DNA of 36,452 nucleotides from Acidobacteriota bacterium (lineage in GTDB: Bacteria > Acidobacteriota > Terriglobia > Bryobacterales > Bryobacteraceae). The stretch spans positions 1 through 36,452 of the forward strand of contig VFZY01000041.1 in assembly GCA_016870915.1 (NCBI GenBank), in the 5' to 3' direction. The translations under genes were made by a program, and so were the position numbers. Below the pieces are notes generated by a model. That model saw nothing but the letters and a program-made list of their open reading frames with translations, had not been told where the DNA came from and ran no database searches. Of this stretch, positions 16,695-24,280 are shown piece after piece. Each line of letters begins with the position of its first letter. Position 1 is the stretch's first letter.

Positions 16695-18077
16695 ATGGAC
16701 CAAATCACTCTGGAGCATCCGGACTACGCGGCCCGGAAGAAATCATGGCGCCAGTACGGGGATCTCTACACGGGTGGTGAGATCTTCCGGCTGAACGCGG
16801 CGGAGTATCTGACGGCACGGCAGCGGGAACCCGCCGATGTCTATCAGGAGAGGCTGAATCGCGTTTTCTGCGAGAATTACGTGGGGTCGATCATCGACTG
16901 GTACGCGGCGACGCTGTTCCGGAGGGAACCGGTGATCGCGCTGGAGAACGCGCCTCCAGGCTGCTCCACTTTTTATCACTGCTTTCTGGACGACGCCGAT
17001 CAGCGGGGCTCTTCGCTGACGGATTTCTTCCGCCGGCAATTGACCAGCGCCCTGATCTACGGCGCCAGCTATACGCTGGTGGACTTTCCGCGGACGGGCA
17101 TGGCGCCGGCCAACCGGGCCGAAGAGGACCGGATGGGGGTGTCGAGGGCGTACGTGGTGGGATACACGCCACTGGACCTCATCAACTGGAGCCGGGACGA
17201 GCGCGGCAACTTTGACTGGGTGGTGCTCCGAACCACCAGCCTGAACAAACGCGACGTCGCGGCGGCGCAGTGGACGGAGGAGACGCAGTGGGCGTACTAC
17301 GACCGGTCCTCGTTTCAGCGCTACCGGCAGGTGAAGCAGGGTGACAAGGTGGAACCGATCGAACTGGTCGATCAGGGTCCGCATGGGCTGGCGGCGCAGA
17401 ATGTTGTGCCGGTGTTCGAAATGCAGGTGAGCGACGGGCTGTGGCTGATGAACAAGGCCGCGCGCCTGCAGCTTGAACACTTCAACCAGTCGAACGCCCT
17501 GTCGTGGGCGCTGACCACGGGCCTTTTCGCGGTGCCGGTGGTGTTCAGCGAACGCGACATGTCGCAGCGCATCGGGAGTTCGTACTTCATTCAGTTGGGC
17601 AGTGAGGACCGGTTCGCCTGGAGCGAGCCGGAGGGCAAGGTCTACCAGCTTGCGGCCAACAATCTGGCGCGGGTGAAGGACGAGATCTACCGTGTGTCGT
17701 ACCTGATGGGGCAGGCGGGCGGGCCTCCGGGCTCGGCGCAGCAGCAGTCGGGTTTGAGCAAGCAGCGCGATTATGCGGTGACGCAGGAAGTGCTGCGGGC
17801 GTACGGCGATCTGGTGAAGGCGGCGATGAAGCGTATTCTGCGGGCCATCGAATCGGCGCGGGATGACGGCATGACCATCGACGTTTCCGGTCTGGACGAG
17901 TTCGACATCGGCGACTTCACCAGCGACCTTGAGGACGCCGGCCGGCTGCTTTCGCTGGGCATTCCGTCCGAGACGCTGAAGCGCGAGGTGTTCAAGAAGG
18001 TGGCTTTGAAGTATCTGTGCGATGTCCGGAACGAAGTGAAGGACGCAATTGCGCAGGAGATCTCGCGGGTGATCTGA
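16695..18077 (+). CDS. Phage portal protein (DUF4055-like)
   Basis: A 460-residue protein immediately after the terminase (18-base gap, AGGAAGAGG ribosome site), the standard place for the portal through which DNA enters the head. The N-terminal part (YGDLYTGGEIFRLN, YQERLNRVFCENYVGSIIDWYAATLF) resembles portals of the DUF4055 group. The central region (YVVGYTPLDLINWSRDE, QWAYYDRSSFQRYRQV) is typical of portal wing and stem domains. The C-terminal helical portion (LRAIESARDDGMTIDVSGLDEFD) would make the crown. I see no fused protease or head-morphogenesis domain. Position makes the role secure; the family name is from recollection of similar sequences. Confidence 0.8.
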   Translation: MDQITLEHPDYAARKKSWRQYGDLYTGGEIFRLNAAEYLTARQREPADVYQERLNRVFCENYVGSIIDWYAATLFRREPVIALENAPPGCSTFYHCFLDDADQRGSSLTDFFRRQLTSALIYGASYTLVDFPRTGMAPANRAEEDRMGVSRAYVVGYTPLDLINWSRDERGNFDWVVLRTTSLNKRDVAAAQWTEETQWAYYDRSSFQRYRQVKQGDKVEPIELVDQGPHGLAAQNVVPVFEMQVSDGLWLMNKAARLQLEHFNQSNALSWALTTGLFAVPVVFSERDMSQRIGSSYFIQLGSEDRFAWSEPEGKVYQLAANNLARVKDEIYRVSYLMGQAGGPPGSAQQQSGLSKQRDYAVTQEVLRAYGDLVKAAMKRILRAIESARDDGMTIDVSGLDEFDIGDFTSDLEDAGRLLSLGIPSETLKREVFKKVALKYLCDVRNEVKDAIAQEISRVI

Positions 18078-18105
18078 CCCGGCTGGCGAATCAAAGGAGC
18101 AATAC

Positions 18106-18675
18106 ATGGAAGCTGAGATGAACAACAACCAGGACAACGGGGCCGCCGATGTCCGGAGCCTGGTGCGCGAAGCCATACAGGAGTTCGTTCGCGCCGAGCA
18201 GTCCAAGAAGGAGCCGGCTTACCAGGCCGAACTCGTCGAGGAACGGCGGCGGCGTGAGCAGCTTGAGCGCAAGTTGAACGAACTGGCCGAAGAGAACCGG
18301 CGGAACCGGCAGATGGCGGAAGAGGCCGACAGGCACTCAGCCATCCGCGCCGAGCTCCAGCGGCTGGGCGTGACGAAGGTCGATCTGGCGTTCAAGGCGG
18401 TGCGGGATGACGTCCGGCGATCGGAGAGCGGCACTCTGATTGCCGGCGAGGGCGTGGGACTGCGGGATTACCTGCAGGGCTTCGTCACCGAAAATCCCGA
18501 ACTGCTTCCGGCGCGGATCGCGGGCGGATCGGGCATGGCGGCGGCGCACAAGCCGCATCCGGCTCAGCCCGAGGAGATCGACATCGACAAGATCAAACCG
18601 GGCATGAGCCCGCAGGACCTTGAAAAGGTCCGTCTGGAGATCGCGCGGCTGGCGAGCCAGAGTTTGAGGGGATAA
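18106..18675 (+). CDS. Putative capsid scaffolding protein
   Basis: A 189-residue, highly charged protein between portal and major capsid genes, where tailed phages keep the scaffold or the maturation protease. It has no Ser/His protease motif. Residues about 20-95 are strongly helical and probably coiled coil (AELVEERRRREQLERKLNEL, AEENRRNRQMAEEADRH). A Gly/Pro/His-rich linker follows, then a short helical end (SPQDLEKVRLEIARLASQS) that could bind coat protein. AAAGGAG precedes the ATG; a second in-frame ATG 12 bases later is possible. The scaffold role is inferred from position and composition. Confidence 0.6.
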   Translation: MEAEMNNNQDNGAADVRSLVREAIQEFVRAEQSKKEPAYQAELVEERRRREQLERKLNELAEENRRNRQMAEEADRHSAIRAELQRLGVTKVDLAFKAVRDDVRRSESGTLIAGEGVGLRDYLQGFVTENPELLPARIAGGSGMAAAHKPHPAQPEEIDIDKIKPGMSPQDLEKVRLEIARLASQSLRG

Positions 18676-18740
18676 ACGCGATGTGGGGCCGGGCCGTTAA
18701 CGCCTGGCTGTGATATCGCGAACCGCCGGGCCCGGACAAG

Positions 18741-18778
18741 CGGGGCCGTCCCGACCAGGGGCGGCCCCGTTTGCTTTT
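18741..18778 (+). terminator. GC-rich hairpin with T-rich tail before the capsid gene
   Basis: Perfect 8-base stem CGGGGCCG (18741-18748)/CGGCCCCG (18762-18769) with a 13-base loop, followed by TTTGCTTTT. It looks like a rho-independent terminator or attenuator, but lies inside the gene cluster, 42 bases before the capsid start. It could instead protect a processed capsid mRNA. Confidence 0.6.
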
Positions 18779-18820
18779 GAATGGCTCGGCAACACACGAG
18801 ACAGGAAGAAAGGAACAACA

Positions 18821-19732
18821 ATGCCTGCTATTACTTCTGCCAATCTGGCGAATGCGATCGTGAAAATGGTGGCGGCCGAGTCGCTGCCCGCGTTGAGGGG
18901 GAGCCTCGTGATGGGGAACCTTGTGAACCGGGACTTCGAGCCGGTGCTGGCCAATGCCGGCGATACGGTGAACGTACCGATTCCACCCTCCATGACCGTC
19001 CAGAACATTGGCGAAACCGGAACGGTGAACACGCAGAATCCGAACGTCGGCAACGCGCAGATCGTGTTGAACAGGCACTTCGAGGCTTCGTTCTCGATTC
19101 CGGATGTGACCAAGGCGTTCGCCTCGCCGGAGCTCCTGAAGCTGTACCTGGAGCCCGCCGTGTCCGCGATCGCCGAACAGGTGGAGACGGACCTGCTGGC
19201 CACCGCGAGCAGCTTCACCGCCAACCCCGCCGTGGGCACCTACGGCGCGGCGCTCACCGAAAGCTCCATCGACACCGCCGAGACCACCCTCTTCACCAAG
19301 AAGGTGCCGATGTCGGCGCCCCGTTACCTGGTGGTGGACCCGACGGCCTACGGCCAGCTGCGCCAGATCGCGCGGTTCAGCGAATTCCAGACCGCCGGTG
19401 AGGCGGGCCTGAAGGCTCTTGTGGACGGACAGGTGGGCCGGTTGAAGAACTTCTATGTCTTCCGGTCGCAGTTCGTTCCCAAGGCGGGTACGGCTCCGGT
19501 GCAGACCAGCAACCTGGCGTTCTCCAAGAACGCTCTGGGCCTGGTGATCCGCCGCCTGCCCAAGCCGCTGCCGGGCACAGGCGCCATCGCCGAGTACGCC
19601 GAGGCGGGCAACTTTGGCGTGCGCGTGGTGATGAGCTACACGCCGAACACGCTGGCCCAGCAGTTCACCGTGGACATCCTGTATGGCTACGGCATTCTGC
19701 GCAACGATCACGGCGTTCTGGTCCGCAGCTAA
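18821..19732 (+). CDS. Major capsid protein (HK97-fold, possibly P22-coat-like)
   Basis: A 303-residue shell protein. I start at ATG 18821 (MPAITSANLANAIVKM), preceded by AAGAAAGGA; the open frame upstream crosses a hairpin and is not protein-like. The text DFEPVLANAGDTVNVPIPPS, followed by VLNRHFEASFSIPDVTKAF and YLEPAVSAIAEQVETDLL, is typical of coat proteins of the P22-coat group. RYLVVDPTAYGQLRQIARF and the C-terminal SYTPNTLAQQFTVDILYGYG also fit. There is no long cleavable N-terminal delta domain, in keeping with the separate scaffold gene and absent protease. Strong GC hairpins flank the gene on both sides, perhaps to set its mRNA level. Confidence 0.82.
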   Translation: MPAITSANLANAIVKMVAAESLPALRGSLVMGNLVNRDFEPVLANAGDTVNVPIPPSMTVQNIGETGTVNTQNPNVGNAQIVLNRHFEASFSIPDVTKAFASPELLKLYLEPAVSAIAEQVETDLLATASSFTANPAVGTYGAALTESSIDTAETTLFTKKVPMSAPRYLVVDPTAYGQLRQIARFSEFQTAGEAGLKALVDGQVGRLKNFYVFRSQFVPKAGTAPVQTSNLAFSKNALGLVIRRLPKPLPGTGAIAEYAEAGNFGVRVVMSYTPNTLAQQFTVDILYGYGILRNDHGVLVRS

Positions 19733-19756
19733 GCGGTCCGGGGGCGTGGTGCGATT

Positions 19757-19790
19757 GCGGGTCCGGGGGGCGTCTGCTCTCCGGGCCCGC
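19757..19790 (+). other. Strong GC hairpin after the capsid gene
   Basis: Ten-base stem GCGGGTCCGG (19757-19766)/CCGGGCCCGC (19781-19790) with one G-T pair and a 14-base loop, 24 bases after the capsid stop. No T tract follows, so it is more likely an mRNA-stabilising or processing structure than a terminator. Confidence 0.5.
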
Positions 19791-19816
19791 GAAACGAATG
19801 GACAAGGAGTCAACCA

Positions 19817-20161
19817 ATGGACTTGAGATCGTACTACCAGAAGATGCGCGACGTGCGCGCGAAGATCGCGGACGCGCATGTGGTGATCGTCAGCCTGGGC
19901 ACCAGCGACGGTGGCGTGGCGGGCGAACTTCGCGAGGTGAAGCGTGAGACCGCCGCGCAACTGATCGTCGACCAGCGCGCGCGCCTGGCTACCGCCGAAG
20001 AAGCCGGCGCCTACCGGGCTGGCATCGCGGAGGAGCACCGCAAGCACGTGGAGGAGAGCCGGCTCAACCAGTTTCACTACACCATCGTGAGCGACACGCA
20101 GCTTCAGTCGCTTGTGGCCAGCCAGTCCGCGGCACAGCAGAAGAAAGGCGGGAAGCCGTAG
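19817..20161 (+). CDS. Hypothetical phage-type protein downstream of the capsid gene
   Basis: A 114-residue soluble protein preceded by AAGGAG. The N-terminal half is helical with a hydrophobic strand (ADAHVVIVSLGTSDGGVAG). The rest is charged helix (REVKRETAAQLIVDQRARLATAEEAGAYRAG) and the C-terminal end is Gln/Lys-rich. I recognise no family. Genes here in tailed phages often encode head decoration proteins or connector pieces; that is only a positional guess. It is followed after 18 bases by the next cluster gene. Confidence 0.6.
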   Translation: MDLRSYYQKMRDVRAKIADAHVVIVSLGTSDGGVAGELREVKRETAAQLIVDQRARLATAEEAGAYRAGIAEEHRKHVEESRLNQFHYTIVSDTQLQSLVASQSAAQQKKGGKP

Positions 20162-20179
20162 CGCTTTCCGGAACGGATC

Positions 20180-20929
20180 ATGGCACTGTTTACCGATAAC
20201 CCGCTCCGCACCGTTGCGGATCTTCATCAATACGAAGCCGGCGTGCTTGAAACGGCGAACGTCGAAAGCATCGACCTGACTGCGAAGCTCGTGCTGGCGC
20301 AGGGCGAGATCGGCAATCAGGTGGCGCTGTTTCTCATCCAGCGCGGCGTGTACCAGGACGACGGCATCCGCGCCGCCCTGTCGCACGTGGCCGTGACCCC
20401 GCCGCTTGAGCAGTGGCACGCCTATCACACGCTGGCGATGATCTATCGCGACGCGTTCCACAGCCAATACAATGACCGCTATCAACCCAAGTGGAAGGAG
20501 TACGAGCGGCAGGCCGACCTGACCGGCACTCTCGCTTTCCAAACGGGCATTGGCATTGTACCGGCGCCATTGCCGCGGCCTTCGCAACCGCCGGTGGACC
20601 GGATTGCCGGCGCCGTGCCCAACGGAAGCTACATGTTCCAGGTGACGTGGGCCAATTCAATCGGCGAAGAGAGCGCCCCGAGTGAAGCGCTGCTGTTTGA
20701 GACCAATGACGGCTCAGCCGCGCAGTTTCGCGTGGAGAACGCTCCCGCACTGGCCACCGGCTGGAACCTCTACGCGGCGCCGGCGGGTGAGACCCCGACG
20801 CGGCAGAACAGCCTTCCGCTGGGCTTGAGCGAAACCTGGACGCTGCCTCCGGACGCATTGGCAGCGGGACCTGTGGCCGGCACGGGACAGGCGCCGGTCT
20901 ACTACGTCCGAAGCGAATTCAGGCGGTAA
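20180..20929 (+). CDS. Putative head-tail connector with C-terminal fibronectin-III-like domain
   Basis: A 249-residue two-part protein. Residues 1 to about 115 are mainly helical (DLTAKLVLAQGEIGNQVALFL, EQWHAYHTLAMIYRDAFHSQYN), as in head-completion adaptors that sit below the portal. A Pro-rich linker (PAPLPRPSQPPVD) leads to a beta-sandwich at about 130-249 (NGSYMFQVTWANSIGEESAPS, GWNLYAAPAGETP), which resembles fibronectin-III or Ig-like surface domains of virions. The giant hub gene downstream contains a similar module. Location between capsid and tail tube supports a connector role, but no diagnostic motif is present. The ribosome site (GGAACGG) is weak. Confidence 0.6.
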   Translation: MALFTDNPLRTVADLHQYEAGVLETANVESIDLTAKLVLAQGEIGNQVALFLIQRGVYQDDGIRAALSHVAVTPPLEQWHAYHTLAMIYRDAFHSQYNDRYQPKWKEYERQADLTGTLAFQTGIGIVPAPLPRPSQPPVDRIAGAVPNGSYMFQVTWANSIGEESAPSEALLFETNDGSAAQFRVENAPALATGWNLYAAPAGETPTRQNSLPLGLSETWTLPPDALAAGPVAGTGQAPVYYVRSEFRR

Positions 20930-20932
20930 ACC

Positions 20933-21430
20933 ATGGCGCAAACAGCAACAGTCTCAGTGCGCCGCACCGCGGAGGTGCTGCAGGGGAACTCGGGGCTCGA
21001 CTTCTCGCTGGCCAGTGTGACGGCCGGGGAACAGGGTGAGCTCCAGCAACTGCCGCCCGCGCGAGTGGTGGCGCAGAACGTGGTGGCCGATGTGGCCGAG
21101 AAGGGTCCGGGAGTGACCTACCCGGTGGTGTATCTGTTCTGCGACAAGGTGGAGAACCGCCTTCGGGAGAAGTTCAGGACGTTTTCCGGCAAGGCCCATC
21201 TGACCATGGATGTGCGTGTGACGGACCATCATCTGGGCACGATTGAGGACCGGCTGCGGCTCTACGTGGACGCGGCCACTCAGGTGCTCGACAACCATCG
21301 TGGCGATTGGGGCGAAGGCATGTACTTCGCCGGTGGCTACGAGGTGACATTCTCTCCGGTCAAAAGGGGAGGCAAGAATTACGTGCAGACCGCGAAGGTG
21401 CAGTTCGACCTGGACGTGAGTCTGGATTAG
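20933..21430 (+). CDS. Putative tail-completion/tail-terminator protein
   Basis: A 165-residue protein placed directly before the tail tube, where tailed phages encode the tail terminator that caps the tube. Visible features are a mixed alpha/beta pattern with VTYPVVYLFCDKVENRLREKF, the beta-strand KAHLTMDVRVTDHH, then an amphipathic helix (DRLRLYVDAATQVLDNH) and a final strand pair (YEVTFSPVKRGG, VQTAKVQFDLDVSLD). This alternation of strands and helix fits the small alpha/beta fold of terminators such as lambda gpU, but I cannot name a family. It starts 3 bases after the upstream stop. Confidence 0.6.
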   Translation: MAQTATVSVRRTAEVLQGNSGLDFSLASVTAGEQGELQQLPPARVVAQNVVADVAEKGPGVTYPVVYLFCDKVENRLREKFRTFSGKAHLTMDVRVTDHHLGTIEDRLRLYVDAATQVLDNHRGDWGEGMYFAGGYEVTFSPVKRGGKNYVQTAKVQFDLDVSLD

Positions 21431-21442
21431 GAGAAGAATGCC

Positions 21443-22615
21443 ATGGCTTGTTACATCTCAACCAATGCCAACCGGTTCTACCTGGCCGATGAGCCAGCGT
21501 TCGGAACCGTGCCCGCTATCACCGCGCAGAACCGCGTTCCGGCGCTCCGGCTGGAGGCCCGCCAGGAACTGGCGCGCTCCGTGCGGCGCGACAAGACCGG
21601 AAGCCGCACCTTTGCGGGGCTGCCGGCGAACATGCGCCGGTCGACACAGTACGCGCTATCGAGCTACATGACCAGTTGGGGGAACACGGCCCAGCCGCCG
21701 TTGCATGGGCCTCTGTTCAAATCCGCACTGGGGAGCGATGCGCTGATGTTCACGGGCGGAACCGTGGCCGCGGGCACCACCGCCACCCAGATCGTCTTCA
21801 GCGTGAACCATGGCCTGGGCGTGGGCCAGGGTATCCGGTTCGGCGGCGAGATTCGATTCGTTACGGCGATTGTCAGCCCGGTGGCTGTGATTGTGAATGC
21901 TCCGTTCACGATCACGCCGTCGTTGGGTTCGCCGATTGGGGCCACGGCCAGCTATGCACCGCGCACGGAGCTGCCCAGCATGTCGATTTTCGACTACTGG
22001 AGCCCCGCGACAGCTGTGCAGCGGATCGTGCGCGGGGCGGGCGTCGACCGCCTGCGAATCCGCGTCAACGGCGACTTTCACGAGTTTGAAGCCAGCGGGC
22101 CGGCGGCCGACCTTCTGGACACCGCCAGCTTCCAGGCGGGAGCCGGCGCGCTGACGGCGTTCCCGCCCGAGCCTGCCATCTCGGGTTTCGACTACAACAT
22201 CATCCCGGGCCATCTTGGCCAGGTATGGATTGGCACCGGGCCGGACCGGTTTCATACGCTCACCGACGCCGAAGTGATCATCGACAACAACATGTCGACG
22301 CGCGAACTGGAGTTCGGCGCCGATTCGGCCCGGTGTCTGGCGCCGGGTGAACGCAGCGTTCAACTGCGATTCTCGCTCTTTGAGATGGACGATGACGCGA
22401 CTCGCGCCCTGTATCAGGCCGCGCGGACGCGTTCGCCCATTCCGGTGATGATTCAGCTTGGGCAGACACAGGGCCAGTTGTTCGGTGTCTTCATGAGCTC
22501 GATGATTCCGGAAGTTCCGGAGTTCAGTGACCGCGAGACGCGATTGGTGTGGAACTTCTCCGAGTCCCGCGCACAGGGGGTGGCCGATGACGAAATCTTT
22601 GTTGCGTTCGCCTAA
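21443..22615 (+). CDS. Putative tail tube (major tail) protein with inserted domain
   Basis: A 390-residue beta-rich protein in the tail-tube slot, preceded by AGGAGAAG. The first 85 residues (RVPALRLEARQELARSVRRDKTGSR and on) and the last 170 (LGQVWIGTGPDRFHTLTDAE, TRELEFGADSARCLAPGERS, LFEMDDDATRALYQAARTRS, PVMIQLGQTQGQLFGVFM) look like the tube fold. The segment at about 105-180, which is Gly/Thr/Val-rich (GTVAAGTTATQIVFSVNHGL), may be an extra surface domain. This makes it larger than common tube subunits (about 150-250). It overlaps the next gene by 29 bases. The role is inferred from order relative to the chaperone and tape-measure genes. Confidence 0.65.
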   Translation: MACYISTNANRFYLADEPAFGTVPAITAQNRVPALRLEARQELARSVRRDKTGSRTFAGLPANMRRSTQYALSSYMTSWGNTAQPPLHGPLFKSALGSDALMFTGGTVAAGTTATQIVFSVNHGLGVGQGIRFGGEIRFVTAIVSPVAVIVNAPFTITPSLGSPIGATASYAPRTELPSMSIFDYWSPATAVQRIVRGAGVDRLRIRVNGDFHEFEASGPAADLLDTASFQAGAGALTAFPPEPAISGFDYNIIPGHLGQVWIGTGPDRFHTLTDAEVIIDNNMSTRELEFGADSARCLAPGERSVQLRFSLFEMDDDATRALYQAARTRSPIPVMIQLGQTQGQLFGVFMSSMIPEVPEFSDRETRLVWNFSESRAQGVADDEIFVAFA

Positions 22616-22985
22616 CGCGGTGCGGTACGAAAGCAGCCGCGTGGTTGAGTCGGCCGCGCTGCCCGGGGTGAGGTTCACGGTGCGGCGCATGTCCTATGGC
22701 CGCCGGTCTGAACTGATCGCCCGGATGCGCGACCTGATGCGGCGCGCCGAGTTTCACGAGGCATCGCCGGCGCTCGACGGCAAGGCCGAGGCGAGCCTGC
22801 TGGCGATGGACGTGGACAAGCTCTACCTGGAATGGGGCCTGGCACAGGTGGACGGTATCGAGATCGACGGGTTGCCGGCGACGGCGGCCAGCCTGATCGC
22901 GAGCGGTCCCGAGGAGTTGTGCCGCGAGATCGCGCAGACTATCAAGGCCGAATGCGGGCTTGACGAGGAAGAACGAAAAAACTGA
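22587..22985 (+). CDS. Tail assembly chaperone, G-like (0-frame product)
   Basis: A 132-residue helical protein starting at ATG 22587 (MTKSLLRSPNAV) with AGGGGG about 8 bases upstream, inside the end of the tail tube gene. It contains GVRFTVRRMSYGRRSELIARM, a helix-rich middle and a negatively charged end (KAECGLDEEERKN). G-type chaperones coat the tape measure during tail assembly, and in most siphophages a fraction of ribosomes shifts -1 near the end to make a longer GT protein. That is seen here: the last sense codons are CGA AAA AAC before TGA, an ideal slippery site. The gene lies between tube and tape measure as expected. Confidence 0.75.
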   Translation: MTKSLLRSPNAVRYESSRVVESAALPGVRFTVRRMSYGRRSELIARMRDLMRRAEFHEASPALDGKAEASLLAMDVDKLYLEWGLAQVDGIEIDGLPATAASLIASGPEELCREIAQTIKAECGLDEEERKN

Positions 22986-23031
22986 TCGTCGCCTTCCACT
23001 TCCAATACTCCGAACAGGCCGCCTGGAAGTG
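22976..23031 (+). promoter_or_regulatory. Programmed -1 ribosomal frameshift signal
   Basis: The heptamer A AAA AAC (22976-22982) is in exact phase with the G-like frame (CG A|AAA|AAC|TGA), immediately before its stop. Fourteen bases further on begins a perfect 8-base stem, CACTTCCA (22997-23004)/TGGAAGTG (23024-23031), with a 19-base loop, which could stimulate slippage, although 5-9 bases is the more usual spacing. The -1 frame is open without interruption from the heptamer to the TGA at 23318-23320. Confidence 0.78.
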
Positions 23032-23320
23032 CGACTCGTGCAGACAGAGCGGCCTCGATGTGACACGGCGGTGCGGATTCCTGGGCAGGCCGGAGGTGCG
23101 CGATGAGCGGCCCCGGCCGCCGGTGTGGGTCCGCCGCCGTGTCTCGTCCGATGAGTGTCCGAAGTCGTTGATCACAGGCCGGAGCATGGCCTGGATGGAG
23201 TTGTTCTGGTTCTGGAAGACGTTTGGCGGCGTGGATCTGATGTCGCTGGCGGCTCGCGATGTGGATGCTTTGATCGTGCTCGAAACCGAATGGAGGAAGG
23301 AAGCTCATGACGTTGGATGA
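22982..23320 (+). CDS. T-like extension of tail chaperone (made by -1 frameshift)
   Basis: This 112-residue frame has no good start of its own at its beginning. It is entered by slippage from the G-like gene, giving a fusion of about 244 residues. It begins LIVAFHFQYSEQAAWKC and includes cysteines in CDSCRQSGLDVTRRCGF, a possible small zinc knuckle. A Trp/Phe-rich helix follows (SMAWMELFWFWKTFGGVDL), then VDALIVLETEWRKEAHDVG. In lambda the T domain recruits tail tube subunits to the tape measure. A GTG at 23060 could in principle start an 86-residue product, but that would remove the conserved-looking opening. It overlaps the tape-measure start by 14 bases. Confidence 0.7.
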   Translation: MIVAFHFQYSEQAAWKCDSCRQSGLDVTRRCGFLGRPEVRDERPRPPVWVRRRVSSDECPKSLITGRSMAWMELFWFWKTFGGVDLMSLAARDVDALIVLETEWRKEAHDVG

Positions 23321-23918
23321 CATTCAAAACGACTTGCGCCGTCTGAGCGACGGCGTCCGCCTGGCGGCGGTGGCGAGCGCCTTGCAGGCTCCCTCGCGCA
23401 ATGAGGCGGCGGCCGATGGCGCGGACCCGCTAACGCAGGCGATCGGCGCGTTGAACGGCCAGATTGAGGCTCTGCGCGGAGTCTATGCATTGCAGACGGA
23501 CTCCGCCTCGGCACAGACAGAGGCGTTGCAGGACAATACGCGGGCACAGATCGCCTCAGCGGCATCGCGTGGATCGGTAGCGGCGCGCGCCGGATCGGGC
23601 GTATTGGGGCACCTGCTTTCGGCGAATCCTCTGGCCGGTGCTGTTGCCCGTCTGTTTGGCGGACGGCCGGAGCCTGCTCCGGCGCCGTTGGCGATCACGC
23701 CGCGGCCGCCTTCGATTGCGTTTGAAGGCGTGGTGGGCGCGACGCCACCCCGTGCGGCGGCCCCGCGGCCGGCCGCGGCTTCGGTGGCGAACATCACGGT
23801 GCAGGTGCAGGCGCTGGATTCACGGTCCTTCGTCGACCGGCGTGACGACATCGCCCGGGCGGTGCGTGAGGCGATGCTCGAGTCGCATGCCCTGAACGAC
23901 GTGATCTCGGAGATCTAG
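23307..23918 (+). CDS. Very short tape-measure-like protein
   Basis: A 203-residue protein after the G/GT chaperones, the fixed place of the tape measure that sets tail length. AGGAAGG precedes the ATG. Helical N-terminal half (MTLDDIQNDLRRLSDGVRLA, ALNGQIEALRGVYALQTDS), then a small hydrophobic Gly/Leu/Ala segment (SGVLGHLLSANPLAGAVARLF), a Pro/Ala-rich linker, and a C-terminal unit (ANITVQVQALDSRSFVDRRD, IARAVREAMLESHALNDVIS). Most siphophage tape measures exceed 600 residues. By the usual rule of about 0.15 nm per residue this one would give a tail near 30 nm. RcGTA also has a tape measure of about this size. Role inferred from position. Confidence 0.62.
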   Translation: MTLDDIQNDLRRLSDGVRLAAVASALQAPSRNEAAADGADPLTQAIGALNGQIEALRGVYALQTDSASAQTEALQDNTRAQIASAASRGSVAARAGSGVLGHLLSANPLAGAVARLFGGRPEPAPAPLAITPRPPSIAFEGVVGATPPRAAAPRPAAASVANITVQVQALDSRSFVDRRDDIARAVREAMLESHALNDVISEI

Positions 23919-23920
23919 CC

Positions 23921-24280
23921 ATGCCGCAGTTTCCTATTCTCAAGACCGGCGCCGTGGCCCAGTATCCGCTGCGGCGTGACACGCTGCACGCGGTGCGGAC
24001 ACTCCGATTCGTGGATGGAACCGAGCAGCGGTTCCGGCAGAGCGCGGGACCGCTCAAGCGGTGGACCATTGCCCTGGCTCTGCTGGACGAAATCGAGCTG
24101 TCCTCGCTGCGGCGATTTTTCCTTGAGGCGAAGGCCCAAGGTGGTTTTTTTTCTTTTACCGATCCGCTGGATGGAAGCAACCATCCGAACTGCGTGATCG
24201 AAGGCGACGAGTTCGAGGCTTTGCTTGAAGGCGATCTGAGAGCTTCGGCGTCCCTGGTGATCAGCGAGGCACGAGACTGA
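23921..24280 (+). CDS. Distal tail protein, short paralogue
   Basis: A 119-residue protein: FPILKTGAVAQYPLRR, LRFVDGTEQRFRQS, WTIALALLDEIELSSLRRFFLEAKAQGG, FSFTDPLDG. This sequence of a beta strand pair, a helix ending in FF, and F-x-DP-x-D resembles DUF2460-type distal tail proteins found after the tape measure in GTAs and siphophages. The N-terminal region of the next gene has the same pattern, so the two appear to be tandem paralogues. Its codons include an 8-T run at 24145-24152 (Gly-Gly-Phe-Phe-Ser). Stop and next start overlap as TGATG. Confidence 0.65.
   Translation: MPQFPILKTGAVAQYPLRRDTLHAVRTLRFVDGTEQRFRQSAGPLKRWTIALALLDEIELSSLRRFFLEAKAQGGFFSFTDPLDGSNHPNCVIEGDEFEALLEGDLRASASLVISEARD

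Noticed and set aside
24145-24152. Eight-T run in the short distal tail gene as a second frameshift site
   Set aside because: The frame continues intact to a TGATG junction with the next gene and neither alternative frame gives a meaningful continuation.
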